A program made the translations under genes and the position numbers. From contig BCIK01000010.1 of the NCBI GenBank assembly GCA_039545295.1, forward strand, positions 883,808 through 947,807: DNA of 64,000 nucleotides, written 5' to 3'. How positions within the stretch are numbered: position 1 is the first letter of the stretch; each line of letters starts with the position of its first letter. Of this stretch, positions 35,813 through 49,653 are shown one piece after another. The notes under the pieces were generated by a model. That model made no database searches. It was given only the letters and a program-made list of their open reading frames with translations, and was not told the origin of the DNA. The stretch comes from Udeniomyces pyricola. Its lineage: Eukaryota > Basidiomycota > Tremellomycetes > Cystofilobasidiales > Mrakiaceae.

Positions 35813-36442
35813 TGGAAAGGAAGGAGAAAGAAGAAGAAGAAGAAGAAAAAAGATATATATATATATAATTTTTTTCAAAAAAATAAAAATATTCATAGGG
35901 CGATGGGTTGGCTTCTTTGTATTCATGGACCCACGCACGCACGGACTCGGGCCTCTTTTCTCTTCTGTCACATCCTCTGGGTCGGTTTGTTCACATGGGG
36001 GGCCAAAGTCTGACGGAACAAACAACAACAACAACTCTTCACTATTCGTCAATGACTGATGAGACAGAGGCAAAAATGGCATGGGGTCAGAAACAATCTA
36101 TCCGACTCCTTAAGTTGGGATGCCTTCTTCTCCCCCCCCCCCCCTCTCCCTTGTTTTTTTATATGTCATCAGTCGAAAGGAGGAAGAGAAGAGTAGCCGC
36201 CATTAAAGAGGAACTGACGAAATAGCAAGATAACACGAAACAAATATATAGGAAGCGCAAGAAGGAAAGTATAAAAGAAAGAAGAAAAAGGAAAGAAAAA
36301 GAAAAAGAGATAAGATCCAACCCTCTTCCATTCGATCCATCACCGCAGTACCCAACACACACCGTCTATACACGATAACAACAGAGCAGAAAGGAGTTTT
36401 TTTTAGGAGAAAAAAAAAGAAAAAAGAAAGGGACCTGGTGGC
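35813..36442. other. Convergent intergenic region dynamitin / GCN1
   Basis: 630 bp between converging 3' ends. It is A-rich with GAA repeats directly after dynamitin (35826-35850), then an (AT)n and T/A run to 35890, C13 at 36132-36144 and further A/G-rich DNA up to GCN1. A terminator for each gene is expected; no third gene is seen. Confidence 0.6.
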
Positions 36443-39400
36443 TTACGCCTCCATCAAGCCCTCGACGACTTCTCCGCCCACCTGCGTCTTCCAGAGTTCC
36501 TTTGCCTCCCTCGCCGGTCGACCGATCGACGGGTTGTCCGACACGCCCGCGAGGGCGAGCGTCTTTTTCACGGCACGCTCGACGAGGTCAAGCGTCGCAA
36601 ACGTCGAAGGCGCGAGGTTGAGAATGGAGAGGATCGTTTGAGAGGAGAGCGCCGTCGCTTTCGAAGGGAAGATGCGGTGTCTGAAGAATGAGGCGAAAGC
36701 GAAAGAAAAAAAAAAAAGAGAGAGAGAGAGGAGAGGGAGACAAAGAGAGAAGGGCAGGATTGACGTTAGCTCCACATGTACCAGAACCAAGCAAAGTGAC
36801 TCTGGTTTGCTCCCTTGACACGTCTTGTCAAAGCTGGAACAAATCAGGGGAATTTTCAAACAACACTCACTCCAAGAATCCTCGAACGGCCTCGGCGTCA
36901 TGAGCTGCGAGTCCACCGGCGACTCGACCCATAGCATCGAGCAGAGGCTCGTTACCGCCCTTATCGAACGTCTCGATCAAGAGCTCAGCGATAGCCGTCT
37001 TGGAGCCGTCGCCGAGGTTCTTACCGGCCGTCAGGCAGACGCAGGCGAGGGCGTGAGCCATCGAAGAAGCGATATCCGTTTCGGGCGTACGGACACCCGC
37101 AACAAGTTCGGTGATGAGGGCTGACGACGTTTGAAAGAAGAAGAAAAAGAAAATGTCAGTTTTTGTTTCAGGTCTAGAAAGCAGGAACGGAACGAAAAAA
37201 AAAACGCACGATCGACTCGGGTTTGAGAAATCATGAGCACGCCAAGGCCCTCGGCGGCGTGGTTTCGGATCGAGATCGAAGCGGTATCGGTGATGGACTT
37301 GACGAAAGTCCTCTGGAGCTGAGGCTGGAACGGTCGGACCAGGTGTGGCACCTTCTGAAGCAAAACGGTGAGCGTCGAGAGACTGAACGAGGAAGGTACA
37401 GGATAGAGAACAGACAGGACGCAGCATCCAAAAGTCAGTTTTGTCCATACATGTTGACAAAAAGTCAGGCAGGAAAGAGCGCAAAAGATATACGTACATA
37501 GCATTTTTGACGGCAGGCGGGAACGTCTGACTGCTGATGACTCGAATGAGGGGTCCCGTGAGCTGGACGATGTATGGCTTGATGCCAGCCTCGGACGTTC
37601 GAAGGACGAGGTCTCCAATTCCACCAGCGGCTTGCTCTCGCTGATCGTACGTTCTACAAAGGAGAACGAAAGCAACGTTTTCCAAGAACCGAAACCAAGA
37701 TATGTCATCAACGTTAGTTTGACTTCTAAAGGATAGACGCCCTCAACGCCTAAAGTATCACGCTTTGACTCACCCTCCAAGCACACCAGCCAACAGGATT
37801 GGCACGATCGATTGAACACCTTTAGGTCGCGAGAACCCTGGGACTTCGTTACCGGGCGCGGCGGTGGCTTCAATGCTGCCTCGAAGAGGAATGACGAGCT
37901 CCTCGAGTTCATCCTTGGGTACGGTCTTGACGAGGGCGTCGAGCGCCTCCCAGGCGGCCTCGACGACGGCTGGTTGACGATCCGCCATGGCCGAAACGAG
38001 TTGTCGGATCCAATCGATGCGGTAGTTGCTGAAATCTTCCTCGGTAACTTCGCAGAAGGTTTTGCTGAAAGACACCGTACGAGTGCAACGTAAGCATGTG
38101 CCCAGTCCCGTAACATAACAAAGATAGGCAGGTGTGCGACAGAATCAGGACCAAAAAAAAAGAACGTTGATACGCACAACGACTGAACGGCGCTAACCCT
38201 CCTCTCGGGGGAGTCGGACTTGGACCAAGTGAGGAGCTGCATGAGGAGTGTGTTGAGCCCGTCGTAATCTTCGACGCTAGCGAGCAACGTACTCGTCGTC
38301 TCACGAATCTCCTCGAGGATCTCCTCGTCCTTCTCGGTCTCGATGCTTTTGATAAGGGCGCCAAGGATCGGAATGAGTCGTTTCGAAAGAGCACTGCCGG
38401 CGACCGAGACGAGCGAGCCAAGAGCTCGAGCGTTGAAGGCCGAAATAGGGAGAGCAATGAGCGTCGGGATGACGACAGGGAAGATCGAGTTGGCTCGAAC
38501 GGACATGACTTCCTTGAGCGCTCGAAGGGCAGTCTCGGACGTGTCTCCCGGCTGACGGAGGGCCTCGAGCAAGGTCGGGATGGTCTGATCAATGGCCTTG
38601 GTGCCAAAGTCGCTCTGCTGCATGGCATCGAACGTCTGGGCAGCGGCCGCTCGAACGATGGCGTTCTCGTCGACGAGAGCGGTTCGAATCGCAGCGATGA
38701 GGGCGTCCTGATGTTCCTCGAGCTGAGCCGGGGCGGCGCTCTCGCTGCCAAGAGAAAAATACACATCATAGCCAGATGAATGAGTGAGCAACGAGCGTTG
38801 GAAAGACATTAAGAGGGGACGATGACAGAGATGGATCGTGAAGAAACGTACAGAATCTCGCTGAAGGCCAAGCAACCACCTTCTCGGATCCGGGGGTTTG
38901 GCGATGAGACACTGGCCTTGAGAATCGGGATCATCTCCATGAGGATCCTCTCTCCGTTCTTGCGGCACAACTCGCCCAATGTCCTCGAAGCGGTCTGTCC
39001 ATTGAATAGAAAGAAGAAGAAAAAAGACAGCACGTGAGCAATTAGACCTTCAACTTGGACCTCAGACGACAGTAAGTCTTGATCCGCCCCAATTTGCGGG
39101 ACGCAGAAGAAGAAAAAAAGATCCCCTGAAAACAAAGACGAACCTCTCGCTGTTCGTCTCCAGGGCTCGAAAGGAGGTTGATAACCATGTTGATGACCGA
39201 CGGCAGGATCTCGCGCACTGTACCGACAAGATCGTCCCAACCAAAAAGAAGGGGGGGGGGGGGGGGGAGGAGGACGCAACGGCAATACAGAACGGTCAAT
39301 ATTGGCGCTTCAGAAGCGAATGAGAGGAACCACGATCCAAAGTCGGTCGTTCGATCAAGAGAGAAAGGGGTCCACTTACGGGTCCTTGGGGTGTCTATAC

Positions 39401-42400
39401 AGGAAGAGACGATCAAAAGAGTGCATTGGAGCGTCAGCAAGTCATCTCATGTCGGACAACAACAGACCTAGCAGAATCCAAGATCCCTAGAACCAAAGCC
39501 AAACTCGAAAAGAAGAACGACGACTTACTCTGAACGAGGGCCTTCCAGATGTGGAGCGAACCCGTTCGGACCGCACCGACGGCGTCCTGTCGGACGACGT
39601 AAAGCGCCGAAAGCACGCGGTCTCGCTTCTCCTGACCGAGAACCTCGAGCAAGACCTTTCGCGAGTTGTCGACCCCACCCGTCTCGGCGCCTTCCTCCTC
39701 TTCGATTTCGGCCTTGCCACTGATACCGGTAACTCGGAAAAGAAGCTCTCCAATGAGAGAGATCGAAGATTGCTACAAGAAGAAGAAAGGATTGATCACT
39801 CGTATCAGCATTCATTTGGCCAAAAGCTGTCTTCTCAGAGGGGCTCTCGACTTGGAGAACAAGCGGAGAGGTGAGACGAAAAGCAAGAAGATGACGAACC
39901 CTGATTCGCCAGTTCTCGTCGACCATGCCCTTCTCGAGCTCAGGCAGGAGAAGATCGATGGCCTTGGTCGAATAGTTGGAGATGATCATCTTTCCGGCTC
40001 GCATCGAAGCATCTCGGACTACGATGAAAGCAAAGAGCAAGGAACGAAGGTATTAAGATAAAAAAAAAAAACAGAAGACAATGAGAAGCGTTAGCACATG
40101 ATATAGACATCATGCATTCTTGTGCTGCTCTTCCCAAAGAGAAAAAAATAAAAAAGACGCACCAAACTCGGAATCGTCGGCCAAACCACCCAGGATGGGA
40201 GGGATGATTCGACCGAGATGGGGAGCGAATCGGTGACCAAACGTCGCGGGCAGGTAGATGAGGAGCGAAATGAAACCTTCTCGCACGTAAGGACGGGGGC
40301 TGCTGGCGTTGGTGATGACCTCGGGCAAGAGACCCTCCATACGCTCCATACCGAGACCAGAAAGGACTTCCGAAAGACCTTGAGCGGCTCCCTAGAGAAT
40401 GAGATCGGGAAGGCCAGAGGGAAAGTAGATGACAAAATTCACGCAGGCAAAGAGGGATTGAGGAGTCAGCTCTCGACGAAGCGACTGGTTGTTGGGAGAC
40501 TCTGAACGCAAAGGAAAGGAAAGAGAGAGGAACTAACCTGACGATCGACACCCGAGGTATCAGACCGAAGCGTCTGGAGCAAGGTCTGGACGAGGTCGGG
40601 GAAGTTGACTTCTCCAAGTCGTTCGACAAGCGTTCCGAGTGCTTTGGCGGCCGTAGCTCGCGCTTCGGGCACCGGGTCGACAAGGACGACGTGAACCAAG
40701 GGGACAAACGTGGCGACTGTGACGAACAAACATCATACACAGAGAGGATCCCATACGCATTTGTTCAGTCGAAATCCAGGCACTTCAAATTATTGGGGAA
40801 AAAAAAACCCAACGAGAGGAAGGTCCAACTCACGGTAAGGCGTAAAGTCCTTCGAGTCCGTCAACGAAGACAAGTTACCGAGGATCTGGACGGCCTTCTT
40901 CTTGGAGCTCGCGCTTCGTTCCCGAAGACCTCGCTCGATGATGGGCGCGACAAGGGCCAACGAGGGAGAATCAATGAAATGCGAGAACGACGTGTTAAGA
41001 AGCGCGGTGAGGGCGTTGGACGTCTTGCCCGTCGGGTCGACGAGCGCCTTGAGCAACGTCGGGACGAGCGCCTTGATCTCGGGGTTGTGGATGACTTCAC
41101 CGAACTTCTTGAGCGAGGCGTTGGCAGCCTGTCGGACTTGAGCACTGTGTAGATTGAAACCAGGCGAGAGAAGGAAAGGAGGATAGAGGAAGAAAGAAGG
41201 AGAGGAAAAGAAACATACCAACGCTATGACGTCAGTTCTAGGAAAACACCAAGACTACATGCGAACATCGAAAGACGTATCAAAGCGGTATATCAGACTC
41301 ACTGCGAATCCGTGAGGACAGCCGTTAGCTCCGGGATGATGGTCGGGAGGGAAAGAGCGAGCTGTCGCGGGGCACAGAACGCCATAGCTCCGAGAAGCTC
41401 GATCGAACCCTTCTTGGTTCGCCATTGCTTCTCCTCCAGACCCTCAAGGAGCGACGGCAGGACGATGTTGACACAATGACCCGAAAGACGAGACATGATG
41501 ACTTTGGAGGCGTCTTGGGTCGCATCTCGAACGTCGGCGATCGAGTCGCCAAAGGAGGAGAGAAGCAACGGCAGAATGGCGAGAACGTAGGGTTCGAAAA
41601 CTCGACCGAGAGTAGCCGACAAAGTCCTTCAGACAAGGAACAAAGGGAGAAAACAGAAACAAAAAGGAGAGTGATGGAGGAGGGGTGTGGAAAGGGATAC
41701 GCGGATCAAATCAGTGGAAGTCCTCTCGGAAGGTGTGCAAAAGCTTTGAGTATAGAAAAAAGAATGAAGAGTCGGCAAACTGACTCAAAGGCAAGCAGAG
41801 CACCCTGCCTCGACATGAAGCTCTCCTTGTCCTTAGCAGCCTCCCTAAGCTTATCAATGAGATCAAACTCCTTGAGGGCCGAGAGTCCGCGTCCCTTAAC
41901 GACACCGGCAAGACCGTAGGCAGCACCTCGTCGTTCGGCGTACTTCTTACCCTGAATGAGGAGGTCGTAAAGGCGAGAGACGAGGTCGGGAACTTCGGAT
42001 TTCATTCGCTTGACGAGCGCCGGAATACAGTCCGAGACTGCGGCTTGGACGACTTCAGATGGAGTCTTGAGCGCCTCGACGAGTCGATCGACGACCTTGG
42101 GGACTCGAGGGTCTGACGCATCAAGGTACGAGGCAAGTCGTCCGAAGAGCTGGGAGAAAGAGAGAGAGAAAAAAAAGGCGAAGAAGGGGACAAAGAGAAA
42201 GATCAATGGCCATTCTCGATGTAGTTTGATCAAGTCGATTGGACGAGAAAGGGTCGAACGCGAATCAAAGAGCAGAAGAAAAGAAAAGAAAAAGAAGACG
42301 CACGATGACGACGGCTTCAGAGATATGATCTCCCGCCTCGGTCCCTGTAGCCGGGTGACCGAGGCAAGTCTCAAACGTCTTGATAAGTTCGCCGAGCTTG

Positions 42401-45400
42401 CTGTGACCTTGGACGTCGATGATAGCCGCACCAGCATCGAGCATGCCCCGTCGAACGGCCGCGCTTCGGTCTCCGAGCGCCTCGGCCTTGACGAGGAAGT
42501 CAAAGAACGGGACGACGTTCTCCGACGTGAACGACGTCGCGAGTGCGCCAAACGTCTGGGCGATCGCCAACCGGACAGGGTAAGGGTCCGCTCGGTTGAG
42601 GGACTCTTCACGAATCATACCGTAGGCATCAAACTCGGGCGCGAGGACCTTGGCGCGCTCAATGTAGAGTTCCTCGAGGGCGACAATGACTTCCGAGATG
42701 ACCTCGGGGTGCATAGAGACGGCTTCGGCAAAGGCGATGGCGCAAGCGGATCGAACGTACTGGTTGGCGTGCTCTAAAGAAAAAAAGTAAGAAGCGAGAG
42801 AAAACCCCCCGGTAAGTGAAGTCAGCCGAGGGCCATTCAGCGGAAACACCGAGGAGACAACAAACGAAACAAGCGAGCGTACCGAGGAAGGGCAAGAGGT
42901 AAGGAATAAAGGTATCTGGGACGTCGAGTCCGTTGTCCTCCCAGATATGCTGAGCGAGTCGTGCGTTCTGGGCGTCCTCGTCATGGAACGCGATCCAAAG
43001 CTCGCTAGAGTAATCCATTTCAGTGATGTCGAGCGGCTATCAGAAGCAACCCCACACGAGACGAGTGAATAGCAGCGTCGAGGAGAGAAGAGGAGGAAAA
43101 GGGCGATAAAGGCAGTTCATTGGTCAATATCTAAGGCGAGAGGAACACGCAGAGCATCCAAGAGTATCCCATGAGGATGCCGAAATGAACCAGAGCGCCG
43201 TCGACGAACCTGAATAGCTTGGAGCGAAGCGTTTCGGACGACAACCTCCTGCGAGAGCGTTCCCTTGATGAGAGCATGGATCTCATCCTCAATAGCATTG
43301 TCCTTGATGGCCTCGCCGAGATCGATGAGGGCAGAGGCGGCAGCCTTGCGAAGCGTGGGCTGAGATCCGATGAGGTTGATAAGATCAGTGATGGTTGAAA
43401 GACGAGGGAAAGCGGGATCGGAGACTAATAGATGGTGGGAGCGATTGCGCGAGCAAACGGTGTAACAAGAACGTCAGCCAAGGGTCAGATCGAAGGCATT
43501 CTTCAGAAAGATCAACAGGCATGGATGACTCACACTCTCCACAGTGGTACGTGATGATTTCCAAAGCCTACAACAGATAAAAAAAATCCAACCAGGACGT
43601 TGAGTACAAGCCGACGGTCACCCATACAATGCTGAAAGAGAGAAAGGAAGACGCACGAGAGCCAATTGCTCGGCTGCCTCTTCAGTGTCGGTGCCAGTGC
43701 TTCCCGCACCTCCCTTGGCGATGATGGTAGTGAGCAGAGGTGTAAGGTACGCGTACGTGGCGGCATCAAAGGGAGATTGCTCGCTAAGCGTTCGCAGTCG
43801 GTACAAGACTCGGAGAATGAGGTCTGTCACATGAGCAATACACAAGGGACAAGAGGATTGTAGAGGGTATAAGTCGACACGATAGGAAAGGCGGAGAAAA
43901 GAGAGATTTCCAATGGCGCAAAGATGTAAGACTTGTGGGACGTACTTGAGAGCGGCTCGTCCTTGAGATGCTCCGGGATAGCTTCGATACCGTAGTTTCG
44001 AAGGATGGCAACCCCGACAAAGGGTCGAAGCGAGCCAAGTCGGCTCGAGCAGCAGTTCCCAAGCTCCTAAAACCCCACGGACAAGGATGGAACAAGGCAA
44101 AAGAAGAGTATACAAGAAAAAGCAAAAGCAAAAGAGATATAAAGCAGAAGGATTCGGGATAAACTTTTCAATTCAAATGCCCTCGTCCGATTCTTCACCA
44201 CGAGCCAACATGGAACACGCTTCGACGCACCAAGAACGTCGTGAATGCAATCTCCCCAACCAAGAACGCTCCCTTGTCGAGCGGACCGTCCAAAATCATC
44301 TGAAGCGTATCCGTGAGCTGGCTCTTGAACAAGTCGGTATCCGCGCCGACCAAGCTCCTGATAAACGCCAACCCGCGCTCCATCTGAGCTCGAACCGTGA
44401 CGATCTTGACCCGGACGGCTGATTCAAGGGCGAGTTGAGCATTGACGAGCGCTTGGTCACCCTTAGAGAGCAATCCGTTGGAAGCAGCCTTCTTCTTGGC
44501 AGCGGCTGACTCGCGCACTTCCTTCTCCCATTTATCAATCGCGGCGGATGATCGCGAAGAGGTCGTCGGGGCAGCCGTCTTCTTGGCAGCGGCGAGAACT
44601 AGGACGAGATCAAGAAAACGGATCAAACCGAAGAGGACGTATCAGCGTCTCTTTCTAGACGGCGCGAAGCAGATACCCAAACGAAACCAGCAAACGCAAC
44701 GAAGGAGACATCTGTCTTGCCCTCCTCCAACTCACCATCAACAAACGGCGTTCCCTCCGGGGTGGCCCAGATGCCCAATTCTTGCTGACCGATGAAGTCG
44801 AGGTGGGCCGGATCGAGGTCATGCTTGACCTTTGCAATCAACTCCGGCACGAATACCTCGGGCGAGATGAACGAGAGCGTCTTGCCGGCGCGGTAAGCAG
44901 CGGCCGCCATCGCTGGCGACTTGGGTGGGGCCGCCGTCGCGTCCGAGAGCAACTTGAGGAGCCGGGTTTGGTTACGCTCGACGAGCTTGGGAATGTTGAT
45001 ACGAGCTCCGAGGGCAAGGTCGACGAAAGTGCGATCGGCAAGGACACCTAACATGTTCAATGAGCGCCATTTGGAGTTGATTTTTTTTTTTTTTTGAAAG
45101 TGGATCAGATTCATCAGCTCACAATCCTACCCAGTCGGCTGGAGAGCAAAGAAAAAAGCGGCACGAGCGACAACAACGACTTACCAAGTTCAGCGTGATG
45201 AGCTAAGACGACGAGTTCCGTCAATCCATCCTGCTTAACCTCCTCCTCGACGTCATTTCCAAACGCAATCGCCGTCGCCAAGAGCTGGAGAACCTGTCTT
45301 GGCCCAGTGGCGAAGTTCTTATCTTCATCTCCAGCGGTCGTGTTGGTAGATCCCGCTGCCTTATTAGCGGACGCCTCGCGGGCGAGACACCAGGCCTTGA

Positions 45401-48400
45401 GGGACTCTCGGATGAGTCGGGTGTAGACTTTGGGTCGGACTTGGATACCAGCTTGGAGCGCGGCAAAAGCGGCTCGACGGGTGTCTGAATGCGAAGATGA
45501 GAAGGCGAGGTTGACAAAGGAGAGGCCGAGGGCAACGCTGACAAGGCAAGGAAAAGGAACACAAACACGATACCCAAACACAAGATCAATTGAGAAACGA
45601 GACATGAAGGTAGATTTGAGAAATGTCAGTCTCGAATAGTCCTGATTGCCCATGGTCAACGGAACTTTTCGTCCTCTGCACATATTGAATCTCTGATGTT
45701 GCGGTTTTTAATATATGTATATTTATTTTTGTACTTACCGAACAGAATCGTCCTTGCCCACAAGTTTATCCTCAAACTTATCGGCGAACGCCTGGAGGGC
45801 CCGGAGGATGGCAAGCTCCTCCCAAACGGTCGAAGCCTTTCGCTGAGCCTTGTCCCAAAGAACAAACGACGGCTTGGGGGTTGTTGACGCGATCGCTTGA
45901 AGGATCGGGTTAGAGGCGAGAAGAGTGACTACAGGCAGAAAGGAGATAGAGAGAGGGGGGAAAGATGCAGTCCGTATGAAAGAGTACGAAGAAGAGAATG
46001 AAGGAAGAAGAACACAAGCCGAGTCAAGACGATGGCAAATCAAGCAAAGAAGTGTCAGCAAAATACGCCTCAACACTTTGAGCGGAGTCATACCCAGCCA
46101 AAACGACCACACTGACCGACAGCCTTGCTTCCCGACTTTCTCAATGGTCCCAACAGGGCTCCCGCCGCGACGAAACCTTCGCCAACACCAGCGACGGCCG
46201 TGAGCGGTCCGTTGGCAACATTCTTCAAGCTGACGTCCGCGAGGGCCTTGGCAACAGTTTCGGCAAACTTATCGGCGTCCACAGACCAAGCCTGAGAGGC
46301 CGAACTTTCGGTTCGTTCATCCATCGCAGCAGCAAGCTTCCAAAGGACCTCTCCAACACTTCGAACGATGGGGACTCGGACGAGGGCTTTAGGGGACGAA
46401 ACCTCCTTGGTGAGTGCTGTCAGAGCCGGTTGAGGGATCGAAAGGTTGTGAGCGAGAGCAAACGCGAGATGGGGTTCGAGAGCCGCGAGCAACGCCGCAA
46501 GGGCAGGCTCCGAAGTCGTCTCCTTGACAATAAGCGGTGGGAGGACTGCGGCAACTTTGGCCGAGTACGCTTCGTCGGTCGGAAGAGATTGGATAGCGTT
46601 GAAGAGAGCGATTCGGTGATCGGCAGAGACGGATTTGCCAGTCTTGAGGACGGCGAGGAGCTCGTCCATGACTTTGGCTTTGGCCTCTGCGTCCTCCCCG
46701 TTGGCCCGCTCGAAAAGCACTCGGAAGAACGAACCCGCGCCGGCTCGAACCTCAGGCTTGGCCGACTTCATGTTGCTCAACACGTGCGGGAGGATTTTGG
46801 GGACGAAAGGAAGGACAGGCAAGGACGAGCTCGAAAGCAAGGACGTGAGGGATTGGAACGCGAGCTCGGGCGTTCGGACCAGGGACTTTTCGATCGATGG
46901 AAGGAGGGAGTCAAAGTCTTCGGGGGTGAAGAACCGTTGGAAGAAACCATCGAGGGCGGCCTGATGAGGCACGAATATACGTGACGAAGGAGAAGCAAAG
47001 CGAGAAAGGGAGAACGAGATGTGCCGCAAGATGAGTATCCGAACCTGATCAACCTCGCGTCCCAACAGTCACGACCTGACCGACCCCCTCTCGGCCAAGT
47101 AGCCCAAACTCAAACCCGATCTTGTCGTCTCTCCACTCACAAGTACATGCTTCCCAACCTGACCTCCAGCCAATACGGCCTCCTTCCATGTCGCGAGAAC
47201 GCCCGCCTTGACAGCCTCAACTTGATCATGGCCGACGCCTCCAGTAGTCCCCTTGACGTTCTCTCCGGGGCCTCGGAAGTGGAGGCAAACGTCAATGACA
47301 AGACCGAGCAGAGGAAGTAGCTTGGTGGCCGGAGGAGCCGAGGCAGAGGGAGGAGTAGTAGTGAGCAGGGCGAGGGTAGGGGCGATGAGGTTTGGGTTCT
47401 GTATACATGGTTTAAGATGAGGGAAGCCTTTTGTTTTAGCACGACATGGACATTTTCATCATTCAAGCCAGAACCTAAAGCGGATCTCAGTGTGGATAAG
47501 GGACGACAAAGGGGGTGAAGGGATGAGTGCACGAACGGTTCGGAACACCTTCCTTGACCTCTTGATGGCCGCACGCTCAATCGAAACCTTTGCCCGGTTC
47601 TTCGCGTCAACGACGGCGTCCACCGAGAGCGCGAGGGCAAAGATGGTCGATGCAAAGTGGTCGGAATCAGGGAGAGTGCTCGCTTGGGCAGAGATGAGGC
47701 TGACGGCGTGAAGGTTGAGGTAGTAGAAGGCTGAAGGGGCCATCGAACTGGAGAGGGGAGAGTGGAAAGTCAATGGGTTCGATCGAGACGACACGCAACA
47801 GGACAAGAGGATGTGAGCAAGGTGCTGAGTAGGGAATGAGTTTGGATCTGGAGGACACCAATCTAGGACATCATAGGAGGACAAGGCAACATTACACCTC
47901 CAAACAAGAAGGCGAAGGAGCAAAGAAGGGAACGACGACCCGAGGCCAAGTTCGGAAACTGCAACGCACCTGCCGGAACATCGAGCGAGCTCATCACCAA
48001 GCCACTTCCTCCACTTGTCGGCAATCTTGCCTTCGTCCACCGCGTCGTTGGCGACCAACGCCTCGAGAACGTCCGTGAGAGCCTCGTTTGAAGGGTGATC
48101 GTCGTATCGGGAGGTGAGCGAAAGCAGGAGGGCGGTAAGAGGCAAGGCATGCGACGAAGGGATTTCTATATGCAGTGAATGAATGTGGAGTGCGTGAGCA
48201 GCAAACCGGGTCAGCAACGCAAACGTCGTTTGGAAGGCCAGATCGCATGACATGGGCAAACAGGATCCACAGTTGCCCCAACTGGCTCCTCTCTGTCATC
48301 ACACCGCATGAACCAGGATATGAACTCCTACAACAACAAAAAGAAACCCGCCAGATGGGACAAAGGAGCGACGGGAAGGAGAAAGCAATCGCACGAACCA

Positions 48401-48600
48401 TCCCTCGCTGCCAAAGCTGTAAGCTTGTGAAGCTGTTCAATTCGATCCTTTCTTCTTCCCCTCTTCAAGACGTCGGCCAACGCAGCCCAGTCCATCTCTC
48501 CCTCTTGGGACTGATCGGTATCGTCATCGGAATGGTCGTCGTGAGCAGGGTTGGAGGTATTGGTGGCGTTGGCGGCCCAACCGGAGATATCCTTGACCAT
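36443..48600 (-). CDS. GCN1: Gcn1, HEAT-repeat activator of the eIF2-alpha kinase Gcn2
   Basis: Ribosome-associated scaffold that detects stalled or colliding ribosomes and activates Gcn2 in amino-acid starvation. Family blocks appear in order on the - strand: [20 protein letters not shown] (about 41920), [20 protein letters not shown] (about 41400, eEF3-like region), [20 protein letters not shown] (about 41110), [20 protein letters not shown] (about 40660), [20 protein letters not shown] (about 40290) and [20 protein letters not shown] (about 39960). The protein ends VVEGLMEA at TAA 36443-36445. The first in-frame ATG is 48600 ([14 protein letters not shown]), followed by [20 protein letters not shown]. 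The same frame stays open upstream (PTFAKLLASERKAS) without an ATG, so an upstream coding exon is possible. About 30 short introns, roughly 2,600 residues, full length for the family. Confidence 0.94.
39251..39267. repeat. G17 homopolymer inside a GCN1 intron
   Basis: On the transcript strand this is a C17 run, within the intron near 39240-39370. It is the longest G/C run in the window. Confidence 0.85.
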
Positions 48601-49653
48601 GCGAGAGGAGGAAGAGGACGAAGGGGATGCTTTGCGCTCGGACGCGAGCAGTTTGGCAAAGGTGGGTTGTTTGGAGGATGGAATGATGGGAGATTTTGAG
48701 TGTGGGTCTAGTACAGAGGACGGACAGAGAGAGAGAGGAGGGAAGAGAAAGGGAGAGAGAAAGAGGACAAGGCAAAGGGAAAGGAGACTGGGAGACTAAA
48801 TCTCGATGATGATGACGGTCGATCTGCACATCACACATCGAATTAAGGCAGTTAGTTGATGCCCCCCTCGCCGTGAATCCTCTAGGTTGGTTGAGCTGGA
48901 TCGATGTTGTATTGTATTGTATTATATGTATGTATGTATGTATGTATAGATATAGATATGTGGATATGTGGATATGTGGATATGTGGATATATACACGAT
49001 CTGGAGACATCATGCATGAGTTCATCTATATGCACTAGTAACACGATCGACTGTCTTTCTTGATCATATATGCATATGTATCTATCACCTTCATCCTTTT
49101 CGACAGTATCCCACCATGCATTCACATCGACTGCAGTCGAGAACCATCCCATGCGTAAAAGACAGAAAGAAGAAGAAACACGTCAACCGCACTACCACCA
49201 CGCATCGACACAAAAGGGTGAGAGGAAGAGAAAGAAGAAGAAGAAGAAGAAAAAACCAAGACATCAAGGGGACCAAGAGGGGCGGAAAGAAAGTAAGAAA
49301 CGTCGCAAGTAGATTCAGGGGAGGTGGAGATGAGAGAACTAGCATCAAGGGAGCGAATGAGTCGGATTCGACACCACAACAAAAGAAGGAAACAAAAGAA
49401 AAGAAGAAAGGAAACAAGGGGGAAATTCTATGTATGCAACAGGGAGAAGAAGACCAAGCAGAAAGAGAGAAAAAGAAAGAGCGAGAGCAAAGTGAAAAGA
49501 AACAAAAGAGAAGGTCGATGGGCAAGGCGAGGTCGATCCTGAGACGAATCTATAGGGTCGAGCCTGTCCCCTGCAAGGGTTCCTTTTGGCACCTTTTTGT
49601 ATTTCCACTCGCTCGGATCAGCAACGGGGGAAAGGATAAAGTCGACCTAGAGC
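48601..49653. other. Intergenic: GCN1 promoter and YHM2 3' flank
   Basis: About 1.05 kb. Contents: a GA-rich block next to GCN1 (48715-48790, a CT-rich leader in its sense), (TATG)n at 48926-48947, a GATATGTG repeat of about four copies at 48955-48990, and a strongly purine-rich + strand at 49150-49530 with GAA runs. The ORFs here are low-complexity Lys/Arg or Ser/Phe frames and not convincing genes. Confidence 0.55.
48926..48990. repeat. (TATG)n followed by (GATATGTG)n tandem repeats
   Basis: Two adjoining short tandem repeats upstream of GCN1: a tetranucleotide of five to six units and an octanucleotide of about four units. Confidence 0.8.
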
